DNA of 64,000 nucleotides from Thermoactinomycetaceae bacterium (GTDB taxonomy: Bacteria > Bacillota > Bacilli > Thermoactinomycetales > Thermoactinomycetaceae): contig JANWIG010000001.1 of the NCBI GenBank assembly GCA_025449975.1, forward strand, positions 1-64,000, written 5' to 3'. A model generated the notes under the pieces. The model was not told the DNA's origin. It ran no database searches and saw nothing but the letters and a program-made list of their open reading frames with translations. Each line of letters opens with the position of its first letter. Position 1 is the stretch's first letter. Made by a program: the position numbers and the translations under genes. This document shows, piece by piece, positions 29,739 to 37,789 of this stretch.

Positions 29739-29856
29739 TCACTTTTTAGGTGGGTGAATCCCCAATGCATACGATCGACTTGCTGTCTACATGAAGGATG
29801 GATCCCGTTGGTTATCAATCATTCAGCAGTGGAAATTACAAAAAGGGGAATGACTC

Positions 29857-30924
29857 GTGCAACTGAAGACAACACATTGGTGGAAAGTTCCAACAGACCA
29901 AAAAATAGAAGATTTATTATCATTGGATATATTGCAGAGCGCGGCACAGTTATTGCGTGAGGGGGGATTGGTCGCTTTCCCGACGGAGACGGTATATGGT
30001 TTGGGGGCGGATGCAAGGAAAGAAGAAGCCATTCAAGCCGTTTTTCGAGCAAAAGGAAGACCGAACGACAATCCATTGATTGTACATTTGGGACATGTGG
30101 AGCAACTGCCCCAGATTGTACCAGAAGTGTCTACCATAGCCAAGCGACTGATTCGGCATTTCTGGCCTGGTCCACTTACATTGGTAATGAAGCATCGTGG
30201 TAACCTTGCCAAGGGGGTTACCGCTGGGTTAGATACGGTGGCTGTTCGGATTCCTGATCATCCGATTGCCCTTGCATTGTTACGGTTGGCAGATATACCG
30301 ATTGCTGCACCAAGTGCTAACTTGTCCGGGCGTCCTAGCCCAACGACAGCGGATCATGTATGGAACGATTTATCTGGAAAGATAGAGATTCTTTTGGATG
30401 GCGGACCGACAAATGTCGGAATCGAATCAACCGTTGTCGATGTGACAGGAAAGACCCCCATCGTTTTGCGACCAGGTGGAGTGACGGTAGAACAGTTGAA
30501 AAAGGTAGTGAAAAAGGTGACAGTGGACCCAGCGCTGACTCACTCTAAAAAGAAGCCACGTTCGCCTGGAATGAAGTATCGCCATTATGCTCCAAGAGGG
30601 GAACTATGGTTGGTTCACGGGGATGAAAAAAAGATGGTTCGTACCATCAAACAGTTGGCTGCTCAATCGCTCGCTCAAGGCAAAAAAGTAGGTATTTTAA
30701 CGACAAAAGAACATGCGAAGCAATTTCAAGCTACGTTGATTCAGATTTGTGGAAGTAAAAATAAACCCGAACAGGTTGCTCACCAATTATATCACTGTCT
30801 CCGTCGTTTCGATGAAGAACAGATTGATGTGATTTATGCTGAATCATTTCCAGATAATGGATTGTTTCAATCGGTGATGAATCGTTTAAATAAGGCGGCA
30901 AATGGTCGCATATTAAAAGCATAG
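29857..30924 (+). CDS. ywlC: Threonylcarbamoyl-AMP synthase (Sua5/YwlC)
   Basis: Sua5-type enzyme of 355 residues making threonylcarbamoyl-AMP for the t6A37 modification of tRNAs. The N-terminal YrdC domain (about 25-215) contains GGLVAFPTETVYGLGADA, FRAKGRPNDNPLIVH, IAAPSANLSGRPSPT and STVVDVTG. The C-terminal Sua5 domain begins near SPGMKYRHYAPRGELW. The GTG start has AAAAGGGG upstream. It belongs to the ywlB-ywlC-ywlD-ywlE block of Bacillales. Confidence 0.94.
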   Translation: MQLKTTHWWKVPTDQKIEDLLSLDILQSAAQLLREGGLVAFPTETVYGLGADARKEEAIQAVFRAKGRPNDNPLIVHLGHVEQLPQIVPEVSTIAKRLIRHFWPGPLTLVMKHRGNLAKGVTAGLDTVAVRIPDHPIALALLRLADIPIAAPSANLSGRPSPTTADHVWNDLSGKIEILLDGGPTNVGIESTVVDVTGKTPIVLRPGGVTVEQLKKVVKKVTVDPALTHSKKKPRSPGMKYRHYAPRGELWLVHGDEKKMVRTIKQLAAQSLAQGKKVGILTTKEHAKQFQATLIQICGSKNKPEQVAHQLYHCLRRFDEEQIDVIYAESFPDNGLFQSVMNRLNKAANGRILKA

Positions 30925-30999
30925 TTACAATTTTTGATGAGCATGGCTAGTTGAGTGGACAGGCCAAGGCTCTTTTTGTTTAAAAAGCGGATGGATCAT

Positions 31000-31053
31000 G
31001 CCCTAAAAGAATGGATTTCTACTGCTGAAATCTGTTCGATCAGGGCTTTTTCT
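31000..31053 (+). terminator. Terminator of ywlC
   Basis: GCCCT (31000-31004) pairs with AGGGC (31042-31046), enclosing GATTTC/GAAATC (31014-31019 with 31027-31032), then TTTTTCTGTTT. Confidence 0.65.
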
Positions 31054-31163
31054 GTTTCGAAATCGTGGTTCATCTAAACTTCAATGATTGTTAAGGAAGT
31101 GTTAAGCTAGCGCTGATATGATATAGCTAAGGTTGAATTACAATGACGAGGAGTTAGGTTCTT

Positions 31164-31307
31164 ATGGATATTTTTAAAAGAATAGATCAAGTGGAGCAAT
31201 CATCAACCAAACAAAGTCAAGAGATGGTCAAATATCTCGTCTTTCCTCATCTCGAGAGAACAAAAAAAGGTAAAAAAGTGAGCGGCAATATTAAAATTAT
31301 TTCTTAA
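31164..31307 (+). CDS. Small hypothetical protein, 47 residues
   Basis: Unrecognised small reading frame: starts MDIFKRIDQVEQ, ends VSGNIKIIS, mostly polar with a basic TKKGKK patch. AGGAG lies ten bases before the ATG, and an extended -10-like TGATATGAT (31114-31122) lies 42 bases upstream, after the ywlC terminator. Those three signals together suggest it is expressed. No transmembrane segment and no motif. It sits just before the lipoprotein gene, with which it could form a transcript. Confidence 0.45.
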   Translation: MDIFKRIDQVEQSSTKQSQEMVKYLVFPHLERTKKGKKVSGNIKIIS

Positions 31308-31363
31308 AAGTCTATTTTTGTTGTAAATAAAATTGGTCATCTAAGGGGAAAGGAGTGAGTGAA

Positions 31364-31780
31364 ATGAAGAAGCTATTCGTTAGCGGCTTACTTATTGCTT
31401 TGTTTCTTATCGTTGGATGTAGCGAATTGCAAGAGAATATCGATTACAGGGATCAAGTGAAAAGCTTTATTGCTGAAATAGAAGACTATACCAAAGAAGT
31501 GACTACCATGATTGCGAAAGAAGACCCAGCCTTAGAAAAAGAGTTGCAAAATAAACTAGCGGAGATGAAACAAACCATCGATGAATTCCAGAATATGGAA
31601 CCATCAGAGGCTTGGGAGACCATCCATCAAAAATTAGAGGAAAAAAGCAATGCCTTGGAAAAAGTGGTTGACAACGCTTTAGCGCAAGTCGATCAAGGGA
31701 AATTGGATGCCAATGAATGGAATAAACTGCATATTACGGATTTTATCTATGATTTAGAAGAGCTGTTGAAAAATCGCTAA
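31364..31780 (+). CDS. Putative lipoprotein
   Basis: Lipoprotein of 138 residues. The signal peptide MKKLFVSGLLIALFLIVGC has the lipobox LIVGC, giving Cys19 as lipidated residue. The mature part is highly charged and helical (heptad-like stretches in residues 35-100), consistent with an extracytoplasmic helical bundle. ATG 31364 is preferred to GTG 31355 because AAGGAG lies nine bases upstream. Function unknown; similar small Bacillales lipoproteins of the DUF6376 kind exist, but I cannot confirm membership. Confidence 0.75.
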   Translation: MKKLFVSGLLIALFLIVGCSELQENIDYRDQVKSFIAEIEDYTKEVTTMIAKEDPALEKELQNKLAEMKQTIDEFQNMEPSEAWETIHQKLEEKSNALEKVVDNALAQVDQGKLDANEWNKLHITDFIYDLEELLKNR

Positions 31781-31811
31781 GGCAATCTGTTTTCTTCGGA
31801 ACAGCAGGTAC

Positions 31812-31842
31812 AACTGACTACTTTGTTGGTAGTCAGTTTTTT
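31812..31842 (+). terminator. Terminator of the lipoprotein gene
   Basis: AACTGACTAC (31812-31821) pairs perfectly with GTAGTCAGTT (31829-31838), then six T. Confidence 0.9.
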
Positions 31843-31924
31843 ATTTGCGATCATAGCTAGGGTCTTTTTTAGAAAAGACAGGCATATCATGTACAAGCAA
31901 AGTTTGGGACAAGGAGGGCAGAGG

Positions 31925-32491
31925 ATGGCTATTTCTGAGACAGAGTTGGGACAACTGATCACCCTAGTTATGATCGCCTTGGCGTTAGGGATGGATGCCT
32001 TTTCCTTAGGAATTAGTTTGGGTTTAAGAGGATTGTCACAACGCAATATGTGGATATTGAGTTTGCTCGTTGGATTTTTCCATGTTTTGTTACCGCTGAT
32101 GGGGATGGGGATCGGCTATTTTTTAGGAAAATATATACGTGAGATCGCTGTGCTGGTAGGTGGGGGAATGCTTTGTTATCTAGGAATCCATATGCTTTGG
32201 AATAGTTTAAAAACGTCTCAAGAACAATTACAAATTATGGTATATTCCTTTTCGAATATATTTTTATTTGCGCTTAGTGTTAGTGTTGATTCGCTGTCTG
32301 CTGGAATTAGTTGGGGATTGTTTGATCAAAATCAGTGGATCGCCTTACTTTTTTTTGGGCTATCTGGAATCGTCATGTCAGCCTTTGGACTTAGTTTAGG
32401 AAAATATTTGGGAGCTTGGTTGGATGGTTATGGTGAAGTGGTTGGTGGCGTCATTTTATTGGTGCTCGGAATAAAATTTATATTGATATAG
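31925..32491 (+). CDS. mntP: Manganese efflux pump MntP
   Basis: Six-helix membrane exporter of 188 residues (B. subtilis ywlD) protecting against manganese excess. The two repeated halves each carry the signature Asp: ALGMDAFSLGISLG in helix 1 and VSVDSLSAGISWG in helix 4. The frame is open from 31823, but ATG 31925 has AAGGAGG seven bases upstream and gives the usual length. The earlier part overlaps a terminator. No yybP-type riboswitch was recognised upstream. Confidence 0.93.
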   Translation: MAISETELGQLITLVMIALALGMDAFSLGISLGLRGLSQRNMWILSLLVGFFHVLLPLMGMGIGYFLGKYIREIAVLVGGGMLCYLGIHMLWNSLKTSQEQLQIMVYSFSNIFLFALSVSVDSLSAGISWGLFDQNQWIALLFFGLSGIVMSAFGLSLGKYLGAWLDGYGEVVGGVILLVLGIKFILI

Positions 32492-32888
32492 ATAAAATAA
32501 AAAGGGGAAATTTGGGAATCTCGTTGACGCAACCGTTGCGTTTGTATAAAGTAATTTAAACATAAGTACCTAGCTCGTTTACGAATACGCCTTTCTCTAA
32601 CTGGTAGGGGTCACTCTGTCATCGAGGTTCTATCCATCCTATTTTGCGTGACTTCAGTTTTGAAATCCTCTTGACATTTGATGGATGATCCACCATCATT
32701 TTTTTGTCAACTGTATAATGTTCCTTATTGAACGGGTATTGATTTGATAGAGATTCAATTCGATTGCATGATTCGGGTTGGGAAAGATCATCAACAGAAT
32801 GAGTTGATTTTTGGATATGCAGTTGTTCGCTTATGTATATCATCCATTCATTTTTATGATACTGGATGGATAGAAGGAGGATGAATCA
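32492..32888 (+). other. Gap with possible promoter and attenuator before ywlE
   Basis: TTGACG (32524-32529) and TATAAA (32545-32550) are 15 bases apart and flank the inverted repeat ACGCAA-CCG-TTGCGT (32527-32541). Further on, TGATGG/CCATCA (32679-32684 with 32693-32698) plus seven T forms a small terminator whose left arm can alternatively pair with ATCCATC (32632-32638). TTGACA (32671-32676) and TATAAT (32714-32719) are additional promoter-like boxes but not properly spaced to each other. No coding sequence is evident. Confidence 0.35.
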
Positions 32889-33536
32889 GTGAAGCGCGTG
32901 CTATTTGTTTGTACAGGCAATACTTGTCGAAGTCCGATGGCAGAAGCGATGATGCGGAAGATCGCCGAAGATGAAAAAATCCCAGTGGAAGTTCGGTCAG
33001 CTGGAGTGGCCGCCATGGTTGGAAGCTCAGCATCTCCTCAAGCCATATCGGTTTTAAAAGAAAAAGGGATTGATCATCAACATCGCTCACAAAGCACGAC
33101 AGAAGAGTTACTACAGTGGGCTGAATGGATTTTTACAATGACGACCTCCCATAAGCAAATGCTTATCCAACAATATCCCCAATTTGCTGAGAAAATGTAT
33201 ACCTTAAAAGAGTATGCTTCTCCTCATTTTTCTGAGCTGCAAAAGCTTCATCAGCAATTGGATTCGCTGTATCTTGAAATGGAGAGTAGACGAGTAGAGT
33301 TGGTTTCGCAACACCAAGAGAAAAGCGAAGAAGAATTGGACAAAATTTTATATACAGAATTAGATCCTTTGTTAAAACAAGAGAAAGAATTATTAAATCA
33401 CATCATGGGTTTAACGCAATCCTTGGATATCCAAGATCCATTTGGAGGGACAGAAGAGATCTATCGCTCTTGCTTAGAAGAAATTGAAAAAGAAATTAGA
33501 CAGATTATCAAAAAATGGAGTGAGAGTAAGGAGTAG
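32889..33536 (+). CDS. ywlE: Low-molecular-weight phosphatase, YwlE-type, with insertion
   Basis: Phosphatase at the ywlE locus, where the B. subtilis protein removes phosphate from protein arginine. The P-loop CTGNTCRSP has nucleophile Cys8 and Thr12, the residue that distinguishes arginine from tyrosine phosphatases. The general-acid Asp183 is in QDPFGG. At 215 residues it is about 65 longer than usual; the excess is a charged, helical, probably coiled-coil insertion at about residues 111-178, between TLKEY and DIQDPFGG. GTG start with AGGAGG upstream. All catalytic residues are kept, so the insertion is more likely an added module than decay. Confidence 0.9.
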   Translation: MKRVLFVCTGNTCRSPMAEAMMRKIAEDEKIPVEVRSAGVAAMVGSSASPQAISVLKEKGIDHQHRSQSTTEELLQWAEWIFTMTTSHKQMLIQQYPQFAEKMYTLKEYASPHFSELQKLHQQLDSLYLEMESRRVELVSQHQEKSEEELDKILYTELDPLLKQEKELLNHIMGLTQSLDIQDPFGGTEEIYRSCLEEIEKEIRQIIKKWSESKE

Positions 33537-33601
33537 GTTATACTAGAATGGAACAATCTTCATCGGATTGTTAATAACGGCTTGAGTGGGAGAGAAAGAA
33601 G

Positions 33602-34048
33602 ATGCGAGTAATTATTGGATCGGATCATGGTGGGCTGCGCTTAAAAGCAGTAATAAAAGAATTACTTAATGAAATGAAAATAGATTTTGTGGATGTGGGT
33701 TGTGACTGTGAACAGTCTGTCGATTATCCTGATTATGCTCTGCCCGTTGCCGAAAAAGTTGCAGCTGGGCAATTTGATTTTGGAATTTTAATTTGTGGGA
33801 CAGGCATCGGAATGTCGATTGCCGCCAATAAGGTAAAAGGCATTCGTTGTGCGGTTGTCAGTGATGAGTTTTCTGCCGAAATGAGTCGCGAACACAATGA
33901 TGCAAATGTCCTAGCGATTGGTGAGCGAGTAGTTGGTCCAGGATTGGCAAGAAAAATTGTCAAAACCTGGTTAACAACGGAGTTTGCGGGAGAGCGGCAC
34001 TTGCGACGCGTGAAAAAAATTCATGCGTTGGAAGGGGGAAAGGAATGA
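33602..34048 (+). CDS. rpiB: Ribose-5-phosphate isomerase B
   Basis: RpiB/LacAB-family isomerase of 148 residues, interconverting ribose 5-phosphate and ribulose 5-phosphate. It starts MRVIIGSDHGG (active-site Asp and His); the catalytic Cys is in LICGTGIGMSIAANK, and EHNDANVLAIGERV binds substrate. Phosphoglycosyl-type RpiB variants cannot be excluded. Its ATGA overlap with the next gene indicates translational coupling. Confidence 0.95.
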   Translation: MRVIIGSDHGGLRLKAVIKELLNEMKIDFVDVGCDCEQSVDYPDYALPVAEKVAAGQFDFGILICGTGIGMSIAANKVKGIRCAVVSDEFSAEMSREHNDANVLAIGERVVGPGLARKIVKTWLTTEFAGERHLRRVKKIHALEGGKE

Positions 34049-34596
34049 ATCTAGAGAAGATTGTAGATGAAATAAAAATAGTTATTTCGGATTTATTAAA
34101 GGAAAGCTCGCTTGATCAACGTCATATCCTTGTTTTTGGTGTAAGCACAAGTGAAGTGGCTGGAAAACGGATTGGTACACAAGGAAGCGAGCAGATTGCT
34201 GCTGCCCTTTTTGAAGGAATAAAGCAGATGCAAAAACTCGCTGGATTCCAACTCGCTTTTCAGTGTTGTGAGCATTTGAATCGTGCTCTAGTGGTGGAAA
34301 GGAAAACGGCTGAAGAGAAAAACTTAACGGTAGTGGCTGCCATCCCAGTGAATGTAGCAGGTGGGGCGATGGCAGCTTATGCTTTTCGTCAGCTAGAAGA
34401 TCCCGTGTTGGTAGAAACGATTCAAGCGGATGCAGGAATCGACCTAGGAGATACGTTGATTGGCATGCATCTCAAACCAGTTGCCGTTCCCGTTCGGTCG
34501 AGTATCCAACGAGTTGGCTCCGCCCATGTGACCATGGCGAAAACAAGACCCAAGTTGATCGGTGGGATTCGTGCTGTTTATTCGCTTGAACCGTAA
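34045..34596 (+). CDS. ywlG: UPF0340 protein YwlG
   Basis: Conserved protein of unknown function (UPF0340/TIGR01440 family), 183 residues, the B. subtilis ywlG position between rpiB and glyA. Recognisable blocks are GVSTSEVAGKRIGTQGS, FQCCEHLNRALVVER, GGAMAAYAFRQL and DAGIDLGDTLIGMHLKPVAVP. No catalytic motif is known. It overlaps rpiB by four bases. Confidence 0.9.
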   Translation: MNLEKIVDEIKIVISDLLKESSLDQRHILVFGVSTSEVAGKRIGTQGSEQIAAALFEGIKQMQKLAGFQLAFQCCEHLNRALVVERKTAEEKNLTVVAAIPVNVAGGAMAAYAFRQLEDPVLVETIQADAGIDLGDTLIGMHLKPVAVPVRSSIQRVGSAHVTMAKTRPKLIGGIRAVYSLEP

Positions 34597-34622
34597 ATCG
34601 GTTTTTCCTGGAAACAGGGTGG

Positions 34623-34717
34623 ATTATTTTATTCTGGAAAATAATGATTTGTGTTAGAATAAAGCCGAGTTACTACATAGAGCAGCTCTAAAGGCGAACC
34701 GGTGATAACTGGCTTTG
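34623..34717 (+). promoter_or_regulatory. glyA promoter, inverted repeat and leader stem
   Basis: ATTATTTT (34623-34630) and AAAATAAT (34638-34645) form a perfect 8-base inverted repeat just upstream of an extended -10 TGTTAGAAT (34652-34660). The leader then has AAAGCC-AGTTA (from 34661) pairing with TAACTGGCTTT (about 34707-34717, one bulged G), enclosing TAGAG/CTCTA and CCGGT/ACTGG hairpins. No PurR boxes or tetrahydrofolate riboswitch pattern were recognised. Confidence 0.42.
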
Positions 34718-34755
34718 GTCAATATCCATATACAATGAAAAGGAGGTTTCGGAGG

Positions 34756-36009
34756 TTGGCACTAGAAAACCTAAGAAAACAAGATCCACAAATATTAGAA
34801 GCTATTCAATCCGAACTACGTCGTCAACAGAATAAAATTGAACTGATCGCTTCCGAAAACTTTGTTAGTCAGGCAGTGATGGAAGCGATGGGCACAGTTC
34901 TTACCAATAAATATGCAGAAGGCTATCCACGTCGACGTTATTACGGTGGCTGCGAATATGTTGATGTGGCAGAAAATCTGGCACGTGATCGCGCCAAAGA
35001 ACTATTTGGAGCGGAACATGTCAATGTGCAACCGCACTCAGGTGCGCAGGCCAATATGGCTGTTTACTTTGCCATTTTAGAGCCGGGTGATACCGTTCTC
35101 GGAATGAACTTAGCTCATGGTGGTCATTTGACTCATGGAAGTCCAGTCAATTTCTCAGGGAAATTATATAACTTTGTAGCCTATGGTGTGGATCCGGATA
35201 CGCATTTAATTAATTATGATGAAGTGCGTCGGTTGGCTTTAGAGCATAAACCGAAGCTGCTTGTTGCTGGAGCAAGTGCTTATCCTCGTAAATTTGATTT
35301 TGCTCGTTTGAAGGAGATTTGTGATGAGGTTGGTTGCTACTTCATGGTAGATATGGCTCATATTGCTGGTTTGGTAGCAACAGGGCATCATCCCAATCCA
35401 GTGCCATACGCTGATTTTGTAACGACGACCACACATAAAACGTTACGAGGTCCGCGCGGTGGCATGATTTTATGTAAAGAGAAGTATGCGAAGCAAATTG
35501 ATAAAGCTGTTTTCCCGGGAATCCAAGGTGGTCCATTGATGCACGTGATTGCTGCCAAAGCGGTTGCTCTCGGAGAGGCTTTGTCCGACTCTTTCCATTC
35601 CTATTCACAAAGTATCATTGACAATGCTGCTGCGTTAGCCGAGGAGTTAAAGGCAGAAGGTCTCCAGCTGATCTCCGGTGGAACCGATAATCATCTGATC
35701 TTGATCGATGTCCGCAATCTCAATTTAACGGGAAAAGTGGCTGAAAAATTATTGGACGATATTGGGATTACCACGAATAAAAACGCTATTCCGTTTGATC
35801 CAGAAAGTCCGTTTGTCACCAGTGGGATCCGCATTGGGACGGCGGCCGTGAGCAGCCGAGGAATGGATCCGGCGGCAATGAGAGAAATCGCTCAGATTAT
35901 TGCGCTCACGTTGAAAAATCCTGAGGATCAACAAGCCCAGGAACAAGCTCGTCAGCGAGTGAATCAACTAACGGAAAAATATCCGCTCTATCCTGAACTA
36001 AAAATTTAA
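34756..36009 (+). CDS. glyA: Serine hydroxymethyltransferase
   Basis: PLP enzyme of 417 residues converting serine and tetrahydrofolate to glycine and methylene-THF, the main one-carbon source. Blocks: [40 protein letters not shown], the PLP lysine in [14 protein letters not shown] and [10 protein letters not shown]. The frame opens at 34702, but TTG 34756 has AAAGGAGG nine bases upstream and gives the family N terminus ([15 protein letters not shown]), so the longer N-terminal peptide is probably not made. Confidence 0.95.
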   Translation: MALENLRKQDPQILEAIQSELRRQQNKIELIASENFVSQAVMEAMGTVLTNKYAEGYPRRRYYGGCEYVDVAENLARDRAKELFGAEHVNVQPHSGAQANMAVYFAILEPGDTVLGMNLAHGGHLTHGSPVNFSGKLYNFVAYGVDPDTHLINYDEVRRLALEHKPKLLVAGASAYPRKFDFARLKEICDEVGCYFMVDMAHIAGLVATGHHPNPVPYADFVTTTTHKTLRGPRGGMILCKEKYAKQIDKAVFPGIQGGPLMHVIAAKAVALGEALSDSFHSYSQSIIDNAAALAEELKAEGLQLISGGTDNHLILIDVRNLNLTGKVAEKLLDDIGITTNKNAIPFDPESPFVTSGIRIGTAAVSSRGMDPAAMREIAQIIALTLKNPEDQQAQEQARQRVNQLTEKYPLYPELKI

Positions 36010-36054
36010 AAAATAGATGGCTGGTTTTTTATGCATTGAAAAGAGGATGACTCC

Positions 36055-36075
36055 AAGAGGGTTACCTCTTTTTTA
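36055..36075 (+). terminator. Terminator of glyA
   Basis: AAGAGG-GTTA-CCTCTT followed by TTTTTTA. Confidence 0.88.
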
Positions 36076-36149
36076 TTTTTTATGTCGAAAAAAAGAAAAA
36101 GAGGCCCTGTTTTTCTTAATCAAGAGACCTTTTTTACAACAGATGTGGA

Positions 36150-36578
36150 CTAGCATTTATCCCGATATAAGATCACGCGTGCGATTCCGATAAAGTATTC
36201 GGATTCTCTAATAATATGATCGATGATTGTCTTGGCAATCGGAGAATTCTTCACTGCGGTACTATACTTCATGATTTGACGCAATAACTCAATAAACTTC
36301 ATGCTTTCTTCTAAGCAGAAAGTCACAAGTTGTAAGACCTGCTTTCGCAGCTGTTCGTAGATATATTTGCTACGAATGACGGATTCGATAAAGCTCACGA
36401 CCGTTTGATGAGTCTTCGCTAAAGCATGCTCCCACTCTTCCAATGCGTCCACATATTTTTTCTCTAGGTTGCTGATGGCATGGCGAATGACAACGGTGTG
36501 TTCTTTTTCCTGCAATTTCCAGAACTCTGCTTCATCCAAAACCCGCAAGGGCATTTGTTTACCATAGTAAAATTGCAT
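36150..36578 (-). CDS. DUF2935-like helical protein
   Basis: Protein of 142 residues, all-helical by composition, with blocks LRVLDEAEFWKLQEKEHTVV and SEYFIGIARVILYRDKC that recall the DUF2935 family of spore formers. That family usually has two such halves, so this would be a single-domain member. Function is unknown. AAAGGAGG lies about twelve bases before the ATG on the minus strand. Beyond its stop, a small stem (36102-36106 with 36126-36130, minus-strand AGGTC/GGCCT) and a minus-strand T-rich run form a weak terminator. Confidence 0.65.
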   Translation of the reverse strand: MQFYYGKQMPLRVLDEAEFWKLQEKEHTVVIRHAISNLEKKYVDALEEWEHALAKTHQTVVSFIESVIRSKYIYEQLRKQVLQLVTFCLEESMKFIELLRQIMKYSTAVKNSPIAKTIIDHIIRESEYFIGIARVILYRDKC

Positions 36579-36719
36579 ACAGACGGGTTTCCTCCTTTCG
36601 CTTCACTTTCATTGAAAAAGCGTTTTTATAGATTACCACCCCCGTTCGGAATATTTCCATATTTAAGTATATGAAGAAACGGTCGAGATATGAATGGAGT
36701 CAGACTGATCATTGCAAAA

Positions 36720-36747
36720 TTAACCTACTATTAACCCATGATTAACC
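36720..36747 (+). promoter_or_regulatory. Three TTAACC direct repeats, 11-bp period
   Basis: TTAACC starts at 36720, 36731 and 36742, exactly one helical turn apart. This is the architecture of binding sites for OmpR-type response regulators; the B. subtilis PhoP consensus TT(A/T/C)ACA is close. A -10-like TAATAT lies at 36779-36784 with no good -35 at 17 bases, as expected for an activator-dependent promoter of the ABC exporter genes. Confidence 0.5.
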
Positions 36748-36829
36748 TCCTGTTCAGTCCGAAAAGCCGATCCTTGGTTAATATAGAAAGAGAAGTTGAA
36801 GAGAATGAGAATAAAGGGGGATCATCTAG

Positions 36830-37777
36830 ATGGGTTTGCTTATGAAACTCATTCATAATGAGAATGTAAAGACATTTAGTCGAATAGGTACGTGGATAAT
36901 GGTGGCATTTTTGTTTGGAACCGTTCTAATGCATGCTATTTTTGGTTATGACTCGTACAAGCAATCACCCAATTGGAAAGCAGAACTAGTGAAGCAGAAT
37001 CAAGAAGATCTGAAGGCTTTGCAAGATCCAAAGGTTCCAGAAGAAGAAAAAGCGAATAAATCGGAACGCTTAATGATTAATCAGTATCGCGTGGAAAAGG
37101 ATATCGCTCCGACGGGAGTACAGTTCTTTGCCCTCGATTACAAAATGGGTGGGGAATCGCTGACAGTTATTTTTATCCTAATTGTGGCTGCGATGAGTGT
37201 CTCAAGTGAATTTTCAATGGGCACGATTAAACTGCTGATGATTCGTCCCGTCAATCGGATGAAAATTTTATTGGCTAAATATCTGTCCGTGATTGTTACA
37301 GCGATCTTTTTTGTTTTATTGTCCATTGGTTTGTATCTATTGATGGGTGGGATCGCTTTTGGATTTGAAGGATTCACCACACCGTATTTGACCATTCTGA
37401 AAGGAAAAGTGGTTGAGGTCAACTTTATTTCCCATCTCTTTCAAAATGTCGGATTAAGCTGTGTACAAATGGTGATGCTTGTTACGTTTGCTTTTATGAT
37501 CTCAACAGTATTCCGCAACAGTTCATTGGCAATCGGTTTGTCTCTGCTCGGCTACTTTATGGGTTCCATCATCTCTTTTCAAATCTATGCTGCGGGGTAT
37601 GAATGGATGAAATATAGTTTATTCATTAATACAGATTTATCCATTTATCTGGATGATCGGGTGTCGATGATCGAAGGACTGACTTTAGGCACGTCGTTAA
37701 CTGTTCTCGTTATCCATTTTTTGGTTTTTATGATCGCTTCATTTGTGACTTTCCAAAAAAGAGATATTGCCATTTAA
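36830..37777 (+). CDS. ABC-2 type transporter permease
   Basis: Membrane subunit of an ABC exporter, 315 residues, with about six transmembrane helices. It has a first helix at about 20-40, a large external loop (about 42-105), and then a cluster of helices. SSEFSMGTIKLLMIRPVNR after the second helix is the typical ABC-2 coupling segment. AAAGGGGG precedes the ATG. The ATPase gene follows after 12 bases, so they form one unit. The BcrB/NatB-like family exports peptides, sodium or other compounds; the substrate is not predictable. Confidence 0.88.
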   Translation: MGLLMKLIHNENVKTFSRIGTWIMVAFLFGTVLMHAIFGYDSYKQSPNWKAELVKQNQEDLKALQDPKVPEEEKANKSERLMINQYRVEKDIAPTGVQFFALDYKMGGESLTVIFILIVAAMSVSSEFSMGTIKLLMIRPVNRMKILLAKYLSVIVTAIFFVLLSIGLYLLMGGIAFGFEGFTTPYLTILKGKVVEVNFISHLFQNVGLSCVQMVMLVTFAFMISTVFRNSSLAIGLSLLGYFMGSIISFQIYAAGYEWMKYSLFINTDLSIYLDDRVSMIEGLTLGTSLTVLVIHFLVFMIASFVTFQKRDIAI

Positions 37778-37789
37778 GGGGGGAATTTT

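Noticed and set aside
34661-34740. Tetrahydrofolate riboswitch or PurR boxes before glyA
   Set aside because: Stems are present, but the conserved loop sequences and the CCGAAC box pairs are not.
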